Positions 44,861 through 58,303 are shown, counted from the stretch's first letter. The stretch is DNA of 64,000 nucleotides from Epiperipatus broadwayi (GCA_028023455.1 JAQFVV010000030.1:5228501-5292500), one strand, 5' to 3'. Notes: generated by a model from the letters alone, not told the origin. Numbers and translations: made by a program.

Positions 44861-47800
44861 TACTTGTTTGTGTGTTAATAAATCTCAAAAAGAGCAGCAC
44901 ACACATTTAATATTTAAATTTTCTGTTAAAAAGCAGTTATAACGCATACGTATAGGCAGTGTATGTGTAAGCTATTTGTTTTATATTTCAACTATTCAAC
45001 ATTTTAACTTTCTTTAAAACTAACCTATGCTTGATCAATTCTAATATCTTATTCTATACTTCTATTTTGCTTTTCTATAATTGTAATTGGGATTTAAAAG
45101 TTACAGATTTAATTAAATAATAGGGTTATAATTACTAAGCTAGCAATTATATTATTCAATGTTAGTTTATGAATGATTTGAAATAATGAAGTATGTGTGT
45201 ACATTACATACAGAAATTTACATTTATTAAATATTGAAAGAAAAGGAAGGGTTAAATTTGTCAAATTATTTTTTTGTACAATTTTATGTTAAAAGAGGAA
45301 ATCTGTTGAATCAGATATCTATTTTTGTAGCAATTTTGTTTTTGTAAATGATTGTTTGTCACTTTGGGAGCTTAATCTGGGTGGGAACTCTAATTTTGAA
45401 ATTGTCTTATCTTAAGATCTAAAGAAGGAAGCTCAAAAATTTGAAATGTTACCTAGGTGTAAGAAAAAAAAAGGATTAAGTCTATTTTTTTTTTAAAACA
45501 AAAGTGTCTGGAAAAAGGATTAAACTTTTCAGTTGAAAAATAATTTAGTTGAAAATAAATTAGAGATCTAGTTAAAACGAATTTGTCCAAAAATAGCAAG
45601 TGACGCTATCTCTGATTGGTTAAGTTAGCTAAAAATTGGATATAAAAAGCTGTCTTGAAGAATTATTATTATTGTGATTATGATTCAGATTATTAGACTA
45701 TTAAATTGAATGTTGAAAATATAAGAAATAGCTGGCTAGAAAAATTATATGTATGTCCCATCTTGGCCGGACCATCTGGGGAAGCTGCACATCATATAGG
45801 AAAGAAAAGATGTTTTGTCTAAAATAATATTCTACATCTTTCAACTGACCAGAGAAATAAGATGTTTTTAATAGAAGGAAGTAAGCATTCACATGCATTC
45901 GATGAAAGATGAATTAATCTACTGATAAATATTAATCATCAAGTCCAATTAATTGTTCCAACAACTGATTTTAAACTCAAGAAAATTTATAAATGTGAAA
46001 ACAACTGCTGTATTTCATCCACTAAAAGAATCATGCTTGACAGGAAGAGAAGAAAAATTAATATAATGATTTCCAAATTGTCCACTAAAGCAAATAACCT
46101 CAATAGAGTCATCATCATCAAATAGTTATATACCTCAAGAAAGAGATTGTTCCCACGTAAAACGGAAATGGTAGCTGCAGAAATATAGACATTATACAAA
46201 ACAAGTTTGAACCCTTGGAAATTCGCCACAAACAAAAGATCGGTAATATGACTTTTTATATCTATTTTCTTTATGATATTAGAGTCTTAATAAACATTTT
46301 AGCAATAAAGTGGTATATTTTATTTAAAGAACTTTTAAAGACTATTCAGATCGATTAAAAAACAAGAATGTCTTACTAATAATAACTTTGAGCTTCATAA
46401 ATGATCTTGAATGTATCAAAATTATTTGTTTATTAATTTTACAGTTATGAAATATTAATGTGTAAAACAATTTTTTTTATGGTATTATGATTTTAGTTTT
46501 AACTAATATATTATTATTTTGGTATTAAATAATATTTTGTTATTATGGGATAAAACACGCACATACATAATAATATTTTTATATGTGTATAATTGCGACT
46601 GAATGTGAAGTAACAAGTAGTATTAGAATATTAGATTATTTTGTTTCAAGTTAAGTATAGCATTTCAGAGGTAGAAGAGAGGGGGAGAAAATAATTTAAA
46701 ACTGTTTTCTAAAACTTGCTCTTTCAATTCTATTAACATTTTTTTTTTAACATTCTACTTACATGTTAGATTTATAAAGTATGTGTGCTAATGAGCAGAT
46801 AATATTTTTTTCTTGAAATACTTTTCTCATGGAGTGAAAATCATGGTCAATGTGACATCCAACTTAATACAAAATACATTTGAAGGGAAAGGGGGAAGAA
46901 CTTGAAATTAATCTGAGGATTGTCATATAATCAATTATTATTATTGTTATTATTCATGTCGATTTTCATGTATGTCTAGAAAATTTTACGTATATGTTAG
47001 AAGTGCAGTAATAAATATTAGTTTGTTTTATTAAACGAGGCGTATATATTTCATTAAGTGTAGTCTTTGTTAAGTGTGATCATTCATCATCATCAATGGT
47101 TGAATATTAGTTGTTTAAGATATGATTAAATATGCTAAAATTAAGCAATAATTATGAATTTCTTTATAAAAATTAGTTTTATGTTTAGTCTTAGTCCTAG
47201 AGCTATAGTTGAAACCATTGTCATTATCGTTATTATTATCATTATCATCATCGTCATCATCAACATTTTAATTAATGAGCTGTTTAAATGTTTAAAGGCC
47301 ATAAATAAACATTGATTCCATAATATTTAGTGATTTCTTAGTATTATTATAACCACATCCCATCATCTATTTCATGCAAGGATGAGTGAATTGCCATCCT
47401 AAATTAGTTATATATAATCTGAGCTAGTAAACTTATAAAAATGTTGAAACACATTTGTTATGCTAAGATCTAAGAAATGATTTATGTCTAATATACTCCA
47501 CTTTGGTTTAAAGATGTTTTACTTTTATCTAAATATTAGTGCGTATAGTGATATGGCTCAAAAAGCAAAATCTCCCATTTTTATTAGAAATAAAGTACCA
47601 AAAAAGGGGATTCAAACCCGGTACATGTGAAAGGTTATTAGATATAACCGTGTCTAGATTCAGATAATCTAGTGGCACCCTGCTAGACCATATTCACTTA
47701 GTATTTGTTTAAACATGCACTTAACATCAAACCAAGAAATGAAAGTGGACAAGATCTACTGTCTGTATACCTGAGTTATATTTTATTGAATTACTAGTGT

Positions 47801-47985
47801 ACTCACCTCACGTGATTTCATATACCTGAGTTATAATAGTTATTAATAATTTGCTTATAATTATTGATAGTGGGATATCTTGAGAAATCCAACGTTATTT
47901 TAAATATTATGATCTTATATATATATTGTAGATAACTCAGATATGGTAATAGTTATTTGAACTTCTTTAATTTTGTTACAATATA
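44861..47985. other. No recognisable gene; degenerate ATC/ATT microsatellites
   Basis: AT-rich. Degenerate trinucleotide tracts occur at 46937-46960 (ATT/GTT) and 47218-47270 (ATT, ATC, GTC). Open frames at 45701-45898 and 45987-46235 show no motif. A tRNA-like trace with ATTCAAACCCGG lies at 47609-47620. Confidence 0.4.
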
Positions 47986-48172
47986 TAAACATTTTGAATG
48001 TGTAACCAAGAAAAGGTAATACAGTTTTATTATTATAATCTTCTGAGCATGCTTTCTTCGACAAAAGACGAGTGCTATGACTCTGACCATTAACACCGAA
48101 AGCATGCGCAACAAATTATAGTAATAATAAAACTTTATTAACCTTTCTTGGTTAAATATTCAAAACGTATAT
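47986..48172. mobile_element. MITE-like foldback element
   Basis: Arms of about 70 bp (47986-48060 and 48098-48172) are near-perfect complements: TTTTGAAT..., AACCAAGAAA.GGT, AGTTTTATTATTA and GCATGCTTTC on one side, their complements on the other. A ~38-bp centre separates them. No transposase; no flanking TA duplication was certain. Confidence 0.6.
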
Positions 48173-48204
48173 ATATAAATTAGAGTGAGCACAAGAAAAG
48201 GGAA

Positions 48205-48500
48205 ATATTTTTTCAAAGTAATTAGTTATATTGATAAGATGAAATACTGTCTTTCAAATCGCTAAATGCCACAGTAGCATATTGGAGTCTGTGTTGCATC
48301 TCGATATCCAAAGTATCAATTTTAAATTGCTTCATATCTTCAAGCTGATAAGTATTCAAGATAAAAATTGCCGAAGATTTCTTTTTCTATCTTTGCTTGA
48401 TAAAAGAATTGAGGACTTTTTTTAATATTATTAAAGCAAAGTTTTAAAGCAAAGTTTTATAGGTTGCATTCAAAACGTTAACAACCTTTAGTGTATCTTT
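48205..48500. repeat. Dispersed repeat R, 3' part
   Basis: Matches 14555-14775: AATTAGTTATATTGATAAGA, TCGATATCCAAAGTA, CAATTTTAAATTG, TTCAAGCTGATAA and CTTTGC.TGATAAAA. Only this end of R is present. Confidence 0.65.
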
Positions 48501-48872
48501 TATTAAAATAAAAACCAAAAGATGCGGTTCTTGTTTAACTTTTAATAATTTCAAATTAAATTTTTTTTTTAACAAACCTGCATCGTACGGTTTTAAAAAC
48601 CACTATCATTAAAACTGAAAATATAATTAGTACACATTCTTCTTTAATTTAATTCCATTTTAATTTTTCAAAGTATCATTTGCAAATTATATATTAAGAT
48701 GGTTATATATATGTATGTGTGTTTTAAATATTTATGTAGAGTGCAGATGTAGTTCCACCATAACGGACTGTTTGTTGATGTGATGTATTTGGCTTCTCCT
48801 TAAACGAAGTCAAGAATATCTCAACAACTATGCCCAGATAAACCTGTTAGCCACTTTATTTTCCATTCTACT

Positions 48873-49649
48873 CTAAGTCTTCCCATATTCTGCCCCATCC
48901 CATTTCCACAACATAATCTTTGTCAACTCTATGGCCTTTAAATCTAAATCCCCCTTATCTTTTCGCAAACCCAGCATAAAAACTACTAACTCACTTTCTG
49001 TATTGTCACTTTGTTCATACCTCTTCTCCCATAACTTCATTATCTGTACCCTTTCTGCTTTCAAGCACTTACATTCAATCAACAGATGCCTAATATTTTC
49101 TATACTTTCCTTACACAATTTGCACGCTAAATCACCCATAGTTTTCCATTTACATGTATATTCTCTTGTTGCTAAAGATCCCATTCGAGCCTTAAACAAT
49201 AAACTACTTTCCTTACTATTATCATAAATTAACTCGCTTCCAATATTCCGTTTACTTCTATATATATTTAAACTCTTCTTACCCTCCATACTACTTCTCC
49301 ATCTCTCCAACTCCCTATTTTTTATTAATGCTTCTATTCTTTTATCCCATTCCTTACCACTATAACACTCAATAATCCTCCTAACACAATCATCCCACCT
49401 TTTATACAAGTATACCGATATAAATTTTTTATCCAAATCTTTTGCATACCGCATTACCTTTCTCACCCATCTTGTTACCTGCCCTTTACTCATAACCCAA
49501 TTAAACACTATTTTGGCTATTCTTTTACTATCCATAAACTGCAACCTACCAAACATTTTCATTTTACTTTTTGCATCTCTCATATAGAAACTTGACCATC
49601 CCATTTCTCCTTGAATTGCCTCCTTTGCTGTCCACATCTCTGCATCCAA
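48873..49649 (-). pseudogene. LINE C-terminal domain
   Basis: A 258-codon open segment follows the RT thumb: ELERWRSSM, LLFKARMGSLATREYTCKW, then a CxxC-H-C cluster LACKLCKESIENIRHLLIECKCL, as in the C-terminal zinc-knuckle region of many non-LTR elements, ending in AIELTKIMLWKWDGAEYGK. In the family it helps bind RNA. It is out of frame with RT, so the full protein is lost. Confidence 0.8.
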
Positions 49650-49785
49650 TGCATGTCTTCCTACTTCCCTTTGTACTTTCTCTAAATAATCTAAAATCCT
49701 TTTATTAACACATAATGCATCATTACCATATGTTAACTCTGCTACTGCAACTCCCTTCCATACTATTCATGCTACATCATATTTA

Positions 49786-51136
49786 TTATATGAAAATACT
49801 GTTAGTTTCTTTACTAAACCTTTTCTTTGCTTCATTTACCAATTTTTTCTCCCATTCAACCAAACAATTTTCCTGATTACATAAGATGATTCCCAAATAC
49901 CTATATCTATCCACCACACTTAACTTTATATCCCCCAATAAAAAAACTACATCCTCTCTTTCCCCAGTATTAACCATCATTATATTTGATTTTTCTTCAC
50001 TAAATTTAATCCCCATCTCTTTACCCACCCTTGCACATGTCCTCAACATAATATCCATATCCTCTCTTCTTTCTGCACATAAAAAGATATCATCCGCAAA
50101 AAAAGACCCGACAAAGTATATACTCCTTTGCCTCCTATTAATGGTATCTCTACTCCTCTTCCTAGTCTTTCTATTGCTTTTTCCATTTCACTCAAAAACA
50201 ACAAAAACAAAATCGGTGACATAGGGCATTCTTGCCTTAATCCCACTCCATTTTTAACTTTAACTGATTCTATATCCCCTAATTGGTAAGTATAATAATT
50301 ATTTTCATATAATTTCTTAATAATATTTACTAAAGCTTCATCCATTCTCAAATTGGTAATCTTACCCATAATCTATTTCTATTTACTCTATCATATGCTT
50401 TCTCTATATCTATAAAACTCATATATAACGATCTACCTGAATTCCTACTCATCTCCATAAGTTGTGTAACTACAAACAAACTATCTCCTATACGCCTATC
50501 TGACCTAAAACCTCCTTGCATTTCCCCCACTACATTATTCTCTTCCATCCATTTTACAACTCTTCCAGCTACCATATATACGAAAACTTTATATAAAACT
50601 GATGTTACCGCTATCGGTCTATAATTATTTAACTTTCTATGATCCTTACCCTTTCCTTTAAATAATAATCTTATTCTTGTATTACTCCAACTACCCGGAA
50701 AAACTGTCTTTTGCGCCATCTTATTAAAACATGATAATAACTTTGCTTTTGCTCTATGCCCTAAATTCATTACCATCTCTGCTGCCCATCCATCTAAACC
50801 TCTCGCCTTTCCACTTTTCAATCTCTTTCCTGCCTCATTCAATTCATTTTTTGTGAACCTAATATTCCCACTACTAACTGCTTTCATGTTTTCTATCACT
50901 AATTCCTTCACATCTAACATCTTTTCTATATCCATTACATATCTATTTAAGATTTTCTCTAACTCGCCTCTAGAGCTACATTCTATTCCCTCATCATCTC
51001 TTAATACTATCTCTCTTTTTCTTACATTTCTCCTTTTAATGTAATTCCAAAATTTTTTACTTCCATCTCTTCCACTTTTATTAATATCCTCCAACAATTT
51101 ATTATTTAACTTCATCCTCTCTCTATAATTATCCAT
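49786..51136 (-). pseudogene. LINE reverse transcriptase
   Basis: In order: NELNEAGKRLKSGKARGLDGWAAEM is the KA.G.DG entry block (KSGKARGLDGW), then LFKGKGK, LNNYRPIAVTSVLYKVF, MQGGFRSDRRIGDSLFVV, MSFIDIEKAYDRVNR (catalytic D), GLRQECPMSPILF (G.RQGC..SP; G changed to E), FADDIFLCAERRED (catalytic FADD), IKFSEEKSNIMMVN and YRYLGIIL. Frame changes near 50350, 50110 and 50050. Catalytic aspartates survive but the protein cannot be made in one piece. Confidence 0.92.
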
Positions 51137-51260
51137 TTTAGCTAGCTTCTTCTTTTCTAAGTACTTTCCCCATTTAGCATTAATATCATTTTCACTTTCT
51201 TTATTCTTAATAGCACACTTATATTCTCTGCATGCTTTTTCCCTCTCTTTTACACTTTTA

Positions 51261-52298
51261 CTAACTCATTTTTTTATTACTTTTATTCTTCTTCATATTC
51301 TCAACTAAAACCCTATTTGCCACTTTTTCTACTTCACCACACCAGTCCTTATACTCATCCCCAACCAACTGCTTCATGGTTTCTTCAACTTTTATTTTAT
51401 ACTCTTCCAACTTATTCTTATCATTCACTCTCCATCCACATCTTTCACTATTATTTCTATCCTCTATTACATTACTAACCATTTCTATTACAATAAGGTT
51501 ATGATCACTATTACACACTCTCTCTTCATTATCAAACACCTTAATTTTTCATATTTTATTCATTCCCTCTTTCTCTGCCAATACATAATCTATTGTGTGA
51601 AATACATTATTCCTAGATCATGTGTATTGTCCATCATACACATTTGATAAATTCCCAATGCTCAAATTTACTCTTTGACAAAATTCCTTCAAAAACTGAC
51701 CATTCTTATTATCTACATCATCAATTTCTTCAATATGCCCATTCATATCCCCTATAACCATTATTCTCTTTCCCTTTTCTTTAAAACTCTGTAAATATCC
51801 TTAACTAGGCATTTATATATACTATTGTTCCACTCCATTACAGTTTGACTATCTCCAGTGGCGATATATACTACAGCCACCATCCATTCTTGTCTACCCA
51901 ACCTTATTTCAAACCACAAATGTTCTTGACATTTAACAGTATTTAAATTTTTTTTCGATATAACACCTATACCACCACCCCTTTTTTCTTTTGTTTATAC
52001 CCTGCCATACTGCCTCTTCCAAAATAGGTTCTTCTTCTTCTCTTAGATGAGTTTCCACTACTGCTAATACCTCAAGCCCTTCATTTTCAATTGCTTTATT
52101 TAATTCCAGCCATTTTTCTGGTCTCCTACCACCTTGCATATTCAAAAACCTAATTTTAACAATTTCTTCTTTCCTAACTACTCTTTTATAAATTTTTTTG
52201 CTTCCTTCTTCTCCATTACGTTTATAACAAACTTTCTTACCACTAATCTTACAAAACCATTCCCTCTCCACAACTACACTTATATCTAAATCAACCAT
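51261..52298 (-). pseudogene. LINE apurinic-type endonuclease
   Basis: KIRFLNMQGGRRPEKW starts the domain (usually R..N..G), followed by VLAVVETHLREEE (catalytic E in VETHL), then after a frame change IMVIGDMNGHIEE (catalytic D and N), TIDYVLAEKEG with a stop, and NSDHNLIVIEM (catalytic D-H). All key residues of an APE-type nuclease are traceable. The domain nicks target DNA to prime reverse transcription. Frameshifts near 51940 and a stop near 51625 disable it. Confidence 0.88.
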
Positions 52299-52646
52299 CT
52301 TTTGCTTATTTCTTATATCCCCTCCATTCTTCTTCTTTTTGATAATATTACAATTTAAAAGCCCACCCCCCTTTAAAGGTTTCCCGAATTATATTCTTTA
52401 AATATCAGACTCCCTTAAACTTCATTTCCTTGTTTTCCTAAGTGCAAACCATCTTTACTATACAACTCCCTCTTTCAATCTTTCAAATAACTCACTCTCT
52501 CGATCACAATTTTACTTTCATTCACAATAATTATTTTTTATATGGCTGCTCTCAAAAGATCAATCTCGCACGTAAAAAAAAACAGAACTAAAACAAATTT
52601 TAAAAATATCCAAATTCAACTTAGCTCCGTTTGCTTCCAACTGCTT

Positions 52647-52978
52647 GTTAATAATGTGATGTACTGTGGCTCCTCCTTAAACGAAGTCAAGAATATCTGA
52701 GCAATTATGCTCAGATAAACCTGTTAGCCACTTAATTTTCCATTCCCCATTCTATAAGTTTTCCCACATTCTGCTCCATCCCCATTTCCACAACATAATC
52801 TTTGTCAACTCTATAGCCTTAATATCTAATTCCCTCTTATCTTTTCCCAAACCCAGCATAAAAATCAATAATTCACTTTCTGTATAATCACTTTTTTCAT
52901 ATTTATTCTTCCATAACTTCATTATATGTACCCTTTCTGTTTTCAAAGATTTACATTCAATTAATAAAGTATGAGCTA
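52647..52978 (-). pseudogene. Second copy of the LINE, 3' end only
   Basis: LLIECKSLKTERVHIMKLWKNKYEKS and AIELTKIMLWKWGW... match the 3' end of the first copy, as does the 3' untranslated part from 52650. It lies head-to-tail next to the near-full-length copy. Severely 5' truncated. Confidence 0.85.
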
Positions 52979-52979
52979 T

Positions 52980-54640
52980 CTGGTGGAGATTTTGGAACAA
53001 AATATTACAGTACAACTCTGACAATAAACTAAAATAAATCGAGATACTGCCAAATCTCTAGCGCTCGTTATACTACATAACTGACAGCCAATCAGATGTC
53101 AAAGATAACCGTCTAAAATGACATCAAACTTAAACACACAACAAAGATTCTCTCAACTTTTCTTTCTATATATGTAAAAAAAGTCGTAAGCATTTAGGTT
53201 TGAAAGCTTGAAGCTTTAAATATCTTCAATAAAAATGTATAGAATGAACTCATCTATACTTTAGCTTGTTTCATATAAAAGCGTTCAATTTATCGTCATT
53301 ATACAACGCTTAGCATGAATTCTGTATATTAACGTAATTTCAGGACAACCGTAAGCTATTGTAAAATCACTATCCGTAAGCAATTCTAAAATCACTACAA
53401 ACAATCAGAGAAGTATTTAAATACAATTTGTAGATATAAGCCACGAAAAAAAGCAAGTAAATTTACTGCTAAATATTTCAGTTTCATATTTGTAATATCC
53501 AGTACTAGTCGGATATATATATATATAATTGAGGTTCGAGTGAGAGTTATCGCGCCTGCCCAGCAGCTAAAAGTATTTATATAATGAATTACACGAACAC
53601 GGTAGTTGGAGTTAATAGGTTTATATATATACGAGGATCAATACATAATACAATTATTACATAAATAAAACTAACTAATACATTATTATACAACTCTATT
53701 CTTAAAGGCCCGCAGGCTTACATTAAACAATATTAAGATCTATACGACATGTAATTGTCTCTAGGTCTACCTTGGTACGTTCGGAGGCAGACGTCTCCGC
53801 GAGACGAGCTGAAAGTGAAGTAGGGTTTTTGAGCACTCAGTAAAACGCATCCATCCTTCAAACTTCACCTCGCATGTCTGACCTTGTTTGTTCCCGCTGT
53901 CCTGGATGTAACACAGTCTATGTCCATTGATCATCCCATGACACGAGATTCAAAGTGCTCTCTGACCAATCTAATAGTTAATGTGAATGCTTTTAGCATA
54001 GTGAATACACACATAGCACACTTGAATATTTTGTAATAGCTACATTATTATTATTGCGTGTATATGTGATAAACACACACATACATAGCAATATTTTAAA
54101 CTAATACGGCGAAGAGAAGGCTATGGTTTTCAAATCTAAATTTTACTTTGAGTTAAATGATTATTGTATATCTGAGAATTAAATTAAAAGTATTAGATAG
54201 ACGTACATTCCATATTGGACCCCATATTGTATATAAACAATATTAACAAATGCATACTTAAATATATACAATAAAAAAATTCTAATGGTTTATTTCTTGG
54301 GGCAAGTTCATAAGATGTCTAAACATCGGAAATGACGGAATTGGAGCCACGATCCATGACCCAAAAAATGTAAATTTGTAATGACCATTGATAATTAAGT
54401 AGGCATTTTACACGCACTGCTTCACAACTGATAATTAATTTACACGTACTTAAGTGTATAAATATTGCGGTGTACATTTAAATAAAAAATAATTCAAACA
54501 TTGTCACAAACACTTGGATGAAATATATTTTTAATAATTAAGGAGATTATTGACATCAACCATACCTACTATTATTTACTTTTATAGTGTTTTGAATATA
54601 GTAGAATTTATTCCAGAGTTTTTTGTTTATCTTGTTACTT
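52980..54640. other. Unassigned, partly repeat-derived sequence
   Basis: Words at 52995 and 53470 match 15650-15810. The GC-richer block 53540-53960 (GCGAGACGAGCTG, GGAGGCAGACGTC) may be an LTR or promoter of an unidentified element; no second copy is present to prove it. Confidence 0.35.
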
Positions 54641-54649
54641 ATATACTGT

Positions 54650-55675
54650 ATGTATACTGGAGAGAGAGAGAAGGGAATTTTCCCACAATTTTATTTCTCG
54701 TTGGTCAAACGAGGTTTCAACTTTTGTCTTGATAATATTGTACTAACATTTCATTTACATGGTATACTCTGCGTTTATTTTGGGATTCAAAGGTAATATA
54801 AAATTATTTTGTAATTAAATTTTTTTTTTATCAGAACAATGCGTAGCAACTAATATATACTATCGATTGACGATGGTTAATTTAAGTTTCATATTTATCC
54901 ACATCCAAAGTTTGGTTTCATAGTTATGCTTGATAATGTGGAAAATTAAGATAAATTTAATTTCTGGACTTATTCGTTTCCTTACAAACTTATGTATTAA
55001 TAGAATAAAGTGTAGGATTTTATTTTTTTGTTTATGGCGTGAAATGGCGACCCCCCCCCCCCCAATTTTTTTATTGCTGTCTTTGAACATATTAAGAGAT
55101 GAAGTATATTCAATATTAAAACAGTAAAATGTTTGATGTGATAATATGGTCTTTTTCTATCATGTCATTAAATATTGAATGTATAGAAAATTTTAAACTT
55201 TTCAAATACAAACTTTCAGGCAAGTAATAAAATGTATGCCTACATACAAATACAATTAAAGTTAAACAACGACCTGGAGTTCTCGCAAAATTTACATTTA
55301 CTAGCTGAATAAGGTGTATCACGCGGAGAAGGGGGGGGTAAGTAATGGGATATTCAGATTTTCAGGAAGCAATAATTCAGTCAGTTAACTGCGTATAACA
55401 GTCTACATGACCATTGTTGCAATTGAAAGCGGTCGCTAACGAGCATTTTATCTTAATTTTACCTTTCATACTCCTGCATGGTCATGGCCCGTGAATTTAG
55501 GCCATCCATGTTTGAAGTTTTCCTTTGTTTGTCTTCGAATTATTTTTAAATCATTAATAAAGATGGGAACATATGAAAGGATATATATACACAATTCCAG
55601 TGCTTATAATTTTTTTTTTTGCTTTTATACATAAAAATATTTTACAATATTGTCTAAACCCAAATTTATATATTT
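54650..55675. repeat. Dispersed repeat Q, copy 2
   Basis: Collinear with 25285-26690 as described there. It contains a C-run at 55050-55062 and a MITE-like half (55129-55200) that matches 13430-13500. Confidence 0.65.
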
Positions 55676-55677
55676 CA

Positions 55678-55723
55678 GAGGCTACTAGAATATGTATAGA
55701 AATATACATATTCTAGTAGCCTC
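55678..55723. repeat. Perfect 21-bp hairpin with GAAA loop
   Basis: Bases 55678-55698 (GAGGCTACTAG, AATATGTATA) are exactly complemented by 55703-55723, leaving the loop GAAA at 55699-55702. It sits between repeat Q and the Tigger remnant. Confidence 0.9.
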
Positions 55724-56029
55724 GTTTTGGCAATACTCCCGGAAGTGGGGAAATTAGCTTGTGTGCTTGGTAACATTTTTGTTTTGTTTTGAAAGGGGAA
55801 GTACCTTTTTGTTACTGGTGTTTTGTTTGCATTTTGACATGGTTTTTTTTTAAAAAAGTGTTCCTTGTTAATGTTAAAAAAACTTAATTTTATTTAAATT
55901 CAATTGGTTAATTTATTTAAATTAAATTTATTAATACTACCAAAAAAATCAATAGATTGTAAGTTATAGATTGGATGCATATTTTTGAATTTATGTTTTG
56001 TTAATTAAATCTGAACAGCATCTGTAGCC

Positions 56030-57480
56030 TCATACAGTGTCACATAATTCACCTACAAAAGATAAAGCGATTTCTTTGGACACAAAAATTCAAATTTTTA
56101 GATCGTCTTGCAACCGGAGATGGAGCAACATTTGCAGGAAAGCATTTTGATTTCCATGAAGCTATTATAAGAACTATTAGAGATAATGAAGCTGGTATTA
56201 GAAAGTCTGTATGTCCTGGAACAAAATTGAGTGCTAAGTCATCATTTTACATGAGATATTGTTAAGGAGAAAATGGAAAAAGCCTTAGTAATGTGGATAG
56301 AAAAAATGGATGGAAATGCTGTCAGACAAACAGCGCTAAAAATTTACAAACAAATTTAAAGGAATCGAGTCAGGCACTTTATCTGAGTTAAACAAGGAAT
56401 GCAAATTTTTTGCAAGTACAGGATGGATGACAGAGTTTTTTGAACATTAAAGTAAAAGATGAGATTGCATCTGCAGATGAAACAGCTTCCAAAGAATTTT
56501 CAAAAACATTGATTAAAATTATTGATAGTGGAGGATACACTCCTGATCAACTTTAGAATGTTGATGAAAGTGGTCTTTTTTGGAAAAGAATGCCAAATAG
56601 AATCAAAATGACAGAAAACTGCTGCTGGTTTCAAAATAGCAAAAGATCGTATCACTTTGGTATTCTGCTCCAATGCTTCAAAAGATCACATTGAAGCCTG
56701 TGCTTGTTAATCAAGCTCAAAGCCACATGCAGTGAAAGGTGTAGATTTGAATAAATTGTCAGGGTAAATAAAAAGGCTTGGATCAACATTGAAATTTTTA
56801 CGAACTTGTTCAACAAATGTTTTATTCCAGAAGTTAGGTGATATATAAATGTCAAAAGTCTAGAAATTTAAAATTCTGTTGATTCTACATAATGCCCACA
56901 GCTATCCAGTCTTGGTACACCCAAATGCACAATTTTATTTTCTGCTGCCTAATACCATATTTTTGATTCAACTATTAGGCCAAGGAATTATTATTTAAAA
57001 TGAACATTTCAATACATTTAGAACAAACTGAATGATAAAACATTGTGTCATAGATACATGGAAGAAATCTTCGATTCTGGATTGGGTGAATCAAGTTGGA
57101 TTAACATTACATGAATTAAGATCTTCATCTTTGAATGGATGCTGGAAAGCTCTTTGGCCAGAATGTTATAAATGCAAAGATTCTGTTGTCTCTACTATGA
57201 CTGAATTTCCCAACACCATTATAATGTCCCACTTAATTGGCTGAGGATTTGACGATGTCATCTGAAGACGTCGATGAATTGTTAGTTGATAAAGCTTTAA
57301 GTGAGAAAGAAATCATAGTGACTGTTCTTAAAACTTCTGATCCTAAAGGAGAAAGTGATAATGAAGATGATTAATTAAAAAAGATCTTGATTTTGCTAAC
57401 CATTTAGATAATCATTTTGTCAAGTATGATCCTAATGAGGAACAAGATCTGAAATCACTAACGTCATCTTATAGAGAACT
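56030..57480 (+). pseudogene. pogo/Tigger-type transposase, decayed
   Basis: Plus strand, frames mixed. ISLDTKIQI near 56070 and a helix with ATFAGKHFDFHEAIIRTIRDNEAGIRKS near 56130-56210 (broken here as ATFAGKHFDF and EAIIRTIRDNEAGIRKS) form the N-terminal HTH. KALVMWIEKM near 56285, GTLSELNKECKFFASTGWMTEFF near 56370-56440 (CENP-B-like HTH: A..GW...F), NVDESGLFWKRMP near 56560 (first catalytic D; DE.GL...MP), LLILHNAHSYP near 56880 (second catalytic D lost: L.LDNA.GHP), LPNTIFLIQLLGQGII near 56950 (PPNTTSLIQP.DQG; third D lost), and SLNGCWKALWPEC near 57130. The C-terminal tail near 57250-57370 is acidic. Two of three catalytic acidic residues are gone, so it is dead. Confidence 0.88.
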
Positions 57481-58131
57481 ATAAAAAAACATAGGGACTC
57501 TATGAACCCAACCATGAATTAATGAATTAATTCATAAAAATGTAACATCAGCACCACAGACATTATTGCTGGTGTTGTTCAGGAGTTTACAGGAGAGAAG
57601 GAACTTCATCAATGGAAGAAGGACACAATGACCAAAGCATTGTTAGTGGTACCAGTATGTTGCAAGTTTTAGTGATATTCCCAATTGTGCAAACATATGC
57701 ATTTATTATCAGAAAGTGACCATGAATAAAATCTTGCTATGAATAATTCACATTACAAATTCTGCTTTATTTTTATGTTCTTCGATTCTTTTTTTTATTT
57801 TCAATTGAAATTTATGTTTCTATAATTCATATTTATTTATGTGTGATGTTTATGGAATAAAATTTGCTAGCATGCAAAAAATATAATATTCTAATGAAAT
57901 TTTTTATATGGTTTATCTAATTATTTTCATTGATTTCTTACATATGGAACCAATCTCCTAATTTTTCATATTTACAATGTATTTTTTAACACAAATTTTT
58001 TTTACACGTAATTTTCATGAACCAATCTATCGTGTAAAAAGAGAATTAGGTCTATTAAGAAAGTTTAGCGCACTAACAATATATAAATTTTCTAGAATGA
58101 ATACCATGAGGGATGTTCAAGTGCTGTGTGG
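57481..58131. other. No recognisable feature
   Basis: Possible 3' part of the Tigger copy (LHQWKKDTM-like text near 57600); no inverted terminal repeat identified. The rest is AT-rich. Confidence 0.35.
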
Positions 58132-58303
58132 TAACAATTACATTAAACATCACACAATCACCATTTTTTATGCTTGCTTATAACTGCTATTATAATAGGC
58201 AAAAGTCTCCATACAGTGTTGCCACTCAGTGCAAGCCAGAGTAATCAATGGATGCCAGAAGGCTTGTGCATAAAATCCCCATCTAGTGCCTACTCATCCA
58301 ATA

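Larger units (their letters stand above)
48768..52640 (-). mobile_element. APE-type LINE, nearly full length, decayed
   Basis: One ORF-2-like polyprotein read right to left in at least six frame segments: endonuclease (52298-51261), RT (51136-49786) and a cysteine/histidine C-terminal domain (49649-48873). The 3' end at 48768 shares its untranslated sequence (AACGAAGTCAAGAATATCT, GATAAACCTGTTAGCCACTT) with the second copy at 52650. No separate ORF1 is visible upstream of the endonuclease. I recognise the APE-RT layout but cannot assign the clade. Confidence 0.88.

Noticed and set aside
48931-49227. 98-codon plus-strand frame
   Set aside because: It is the antisense of the LINE C-terminal domain; the same holds for plus-strand frames at 49886-50224 and 50853-51044.
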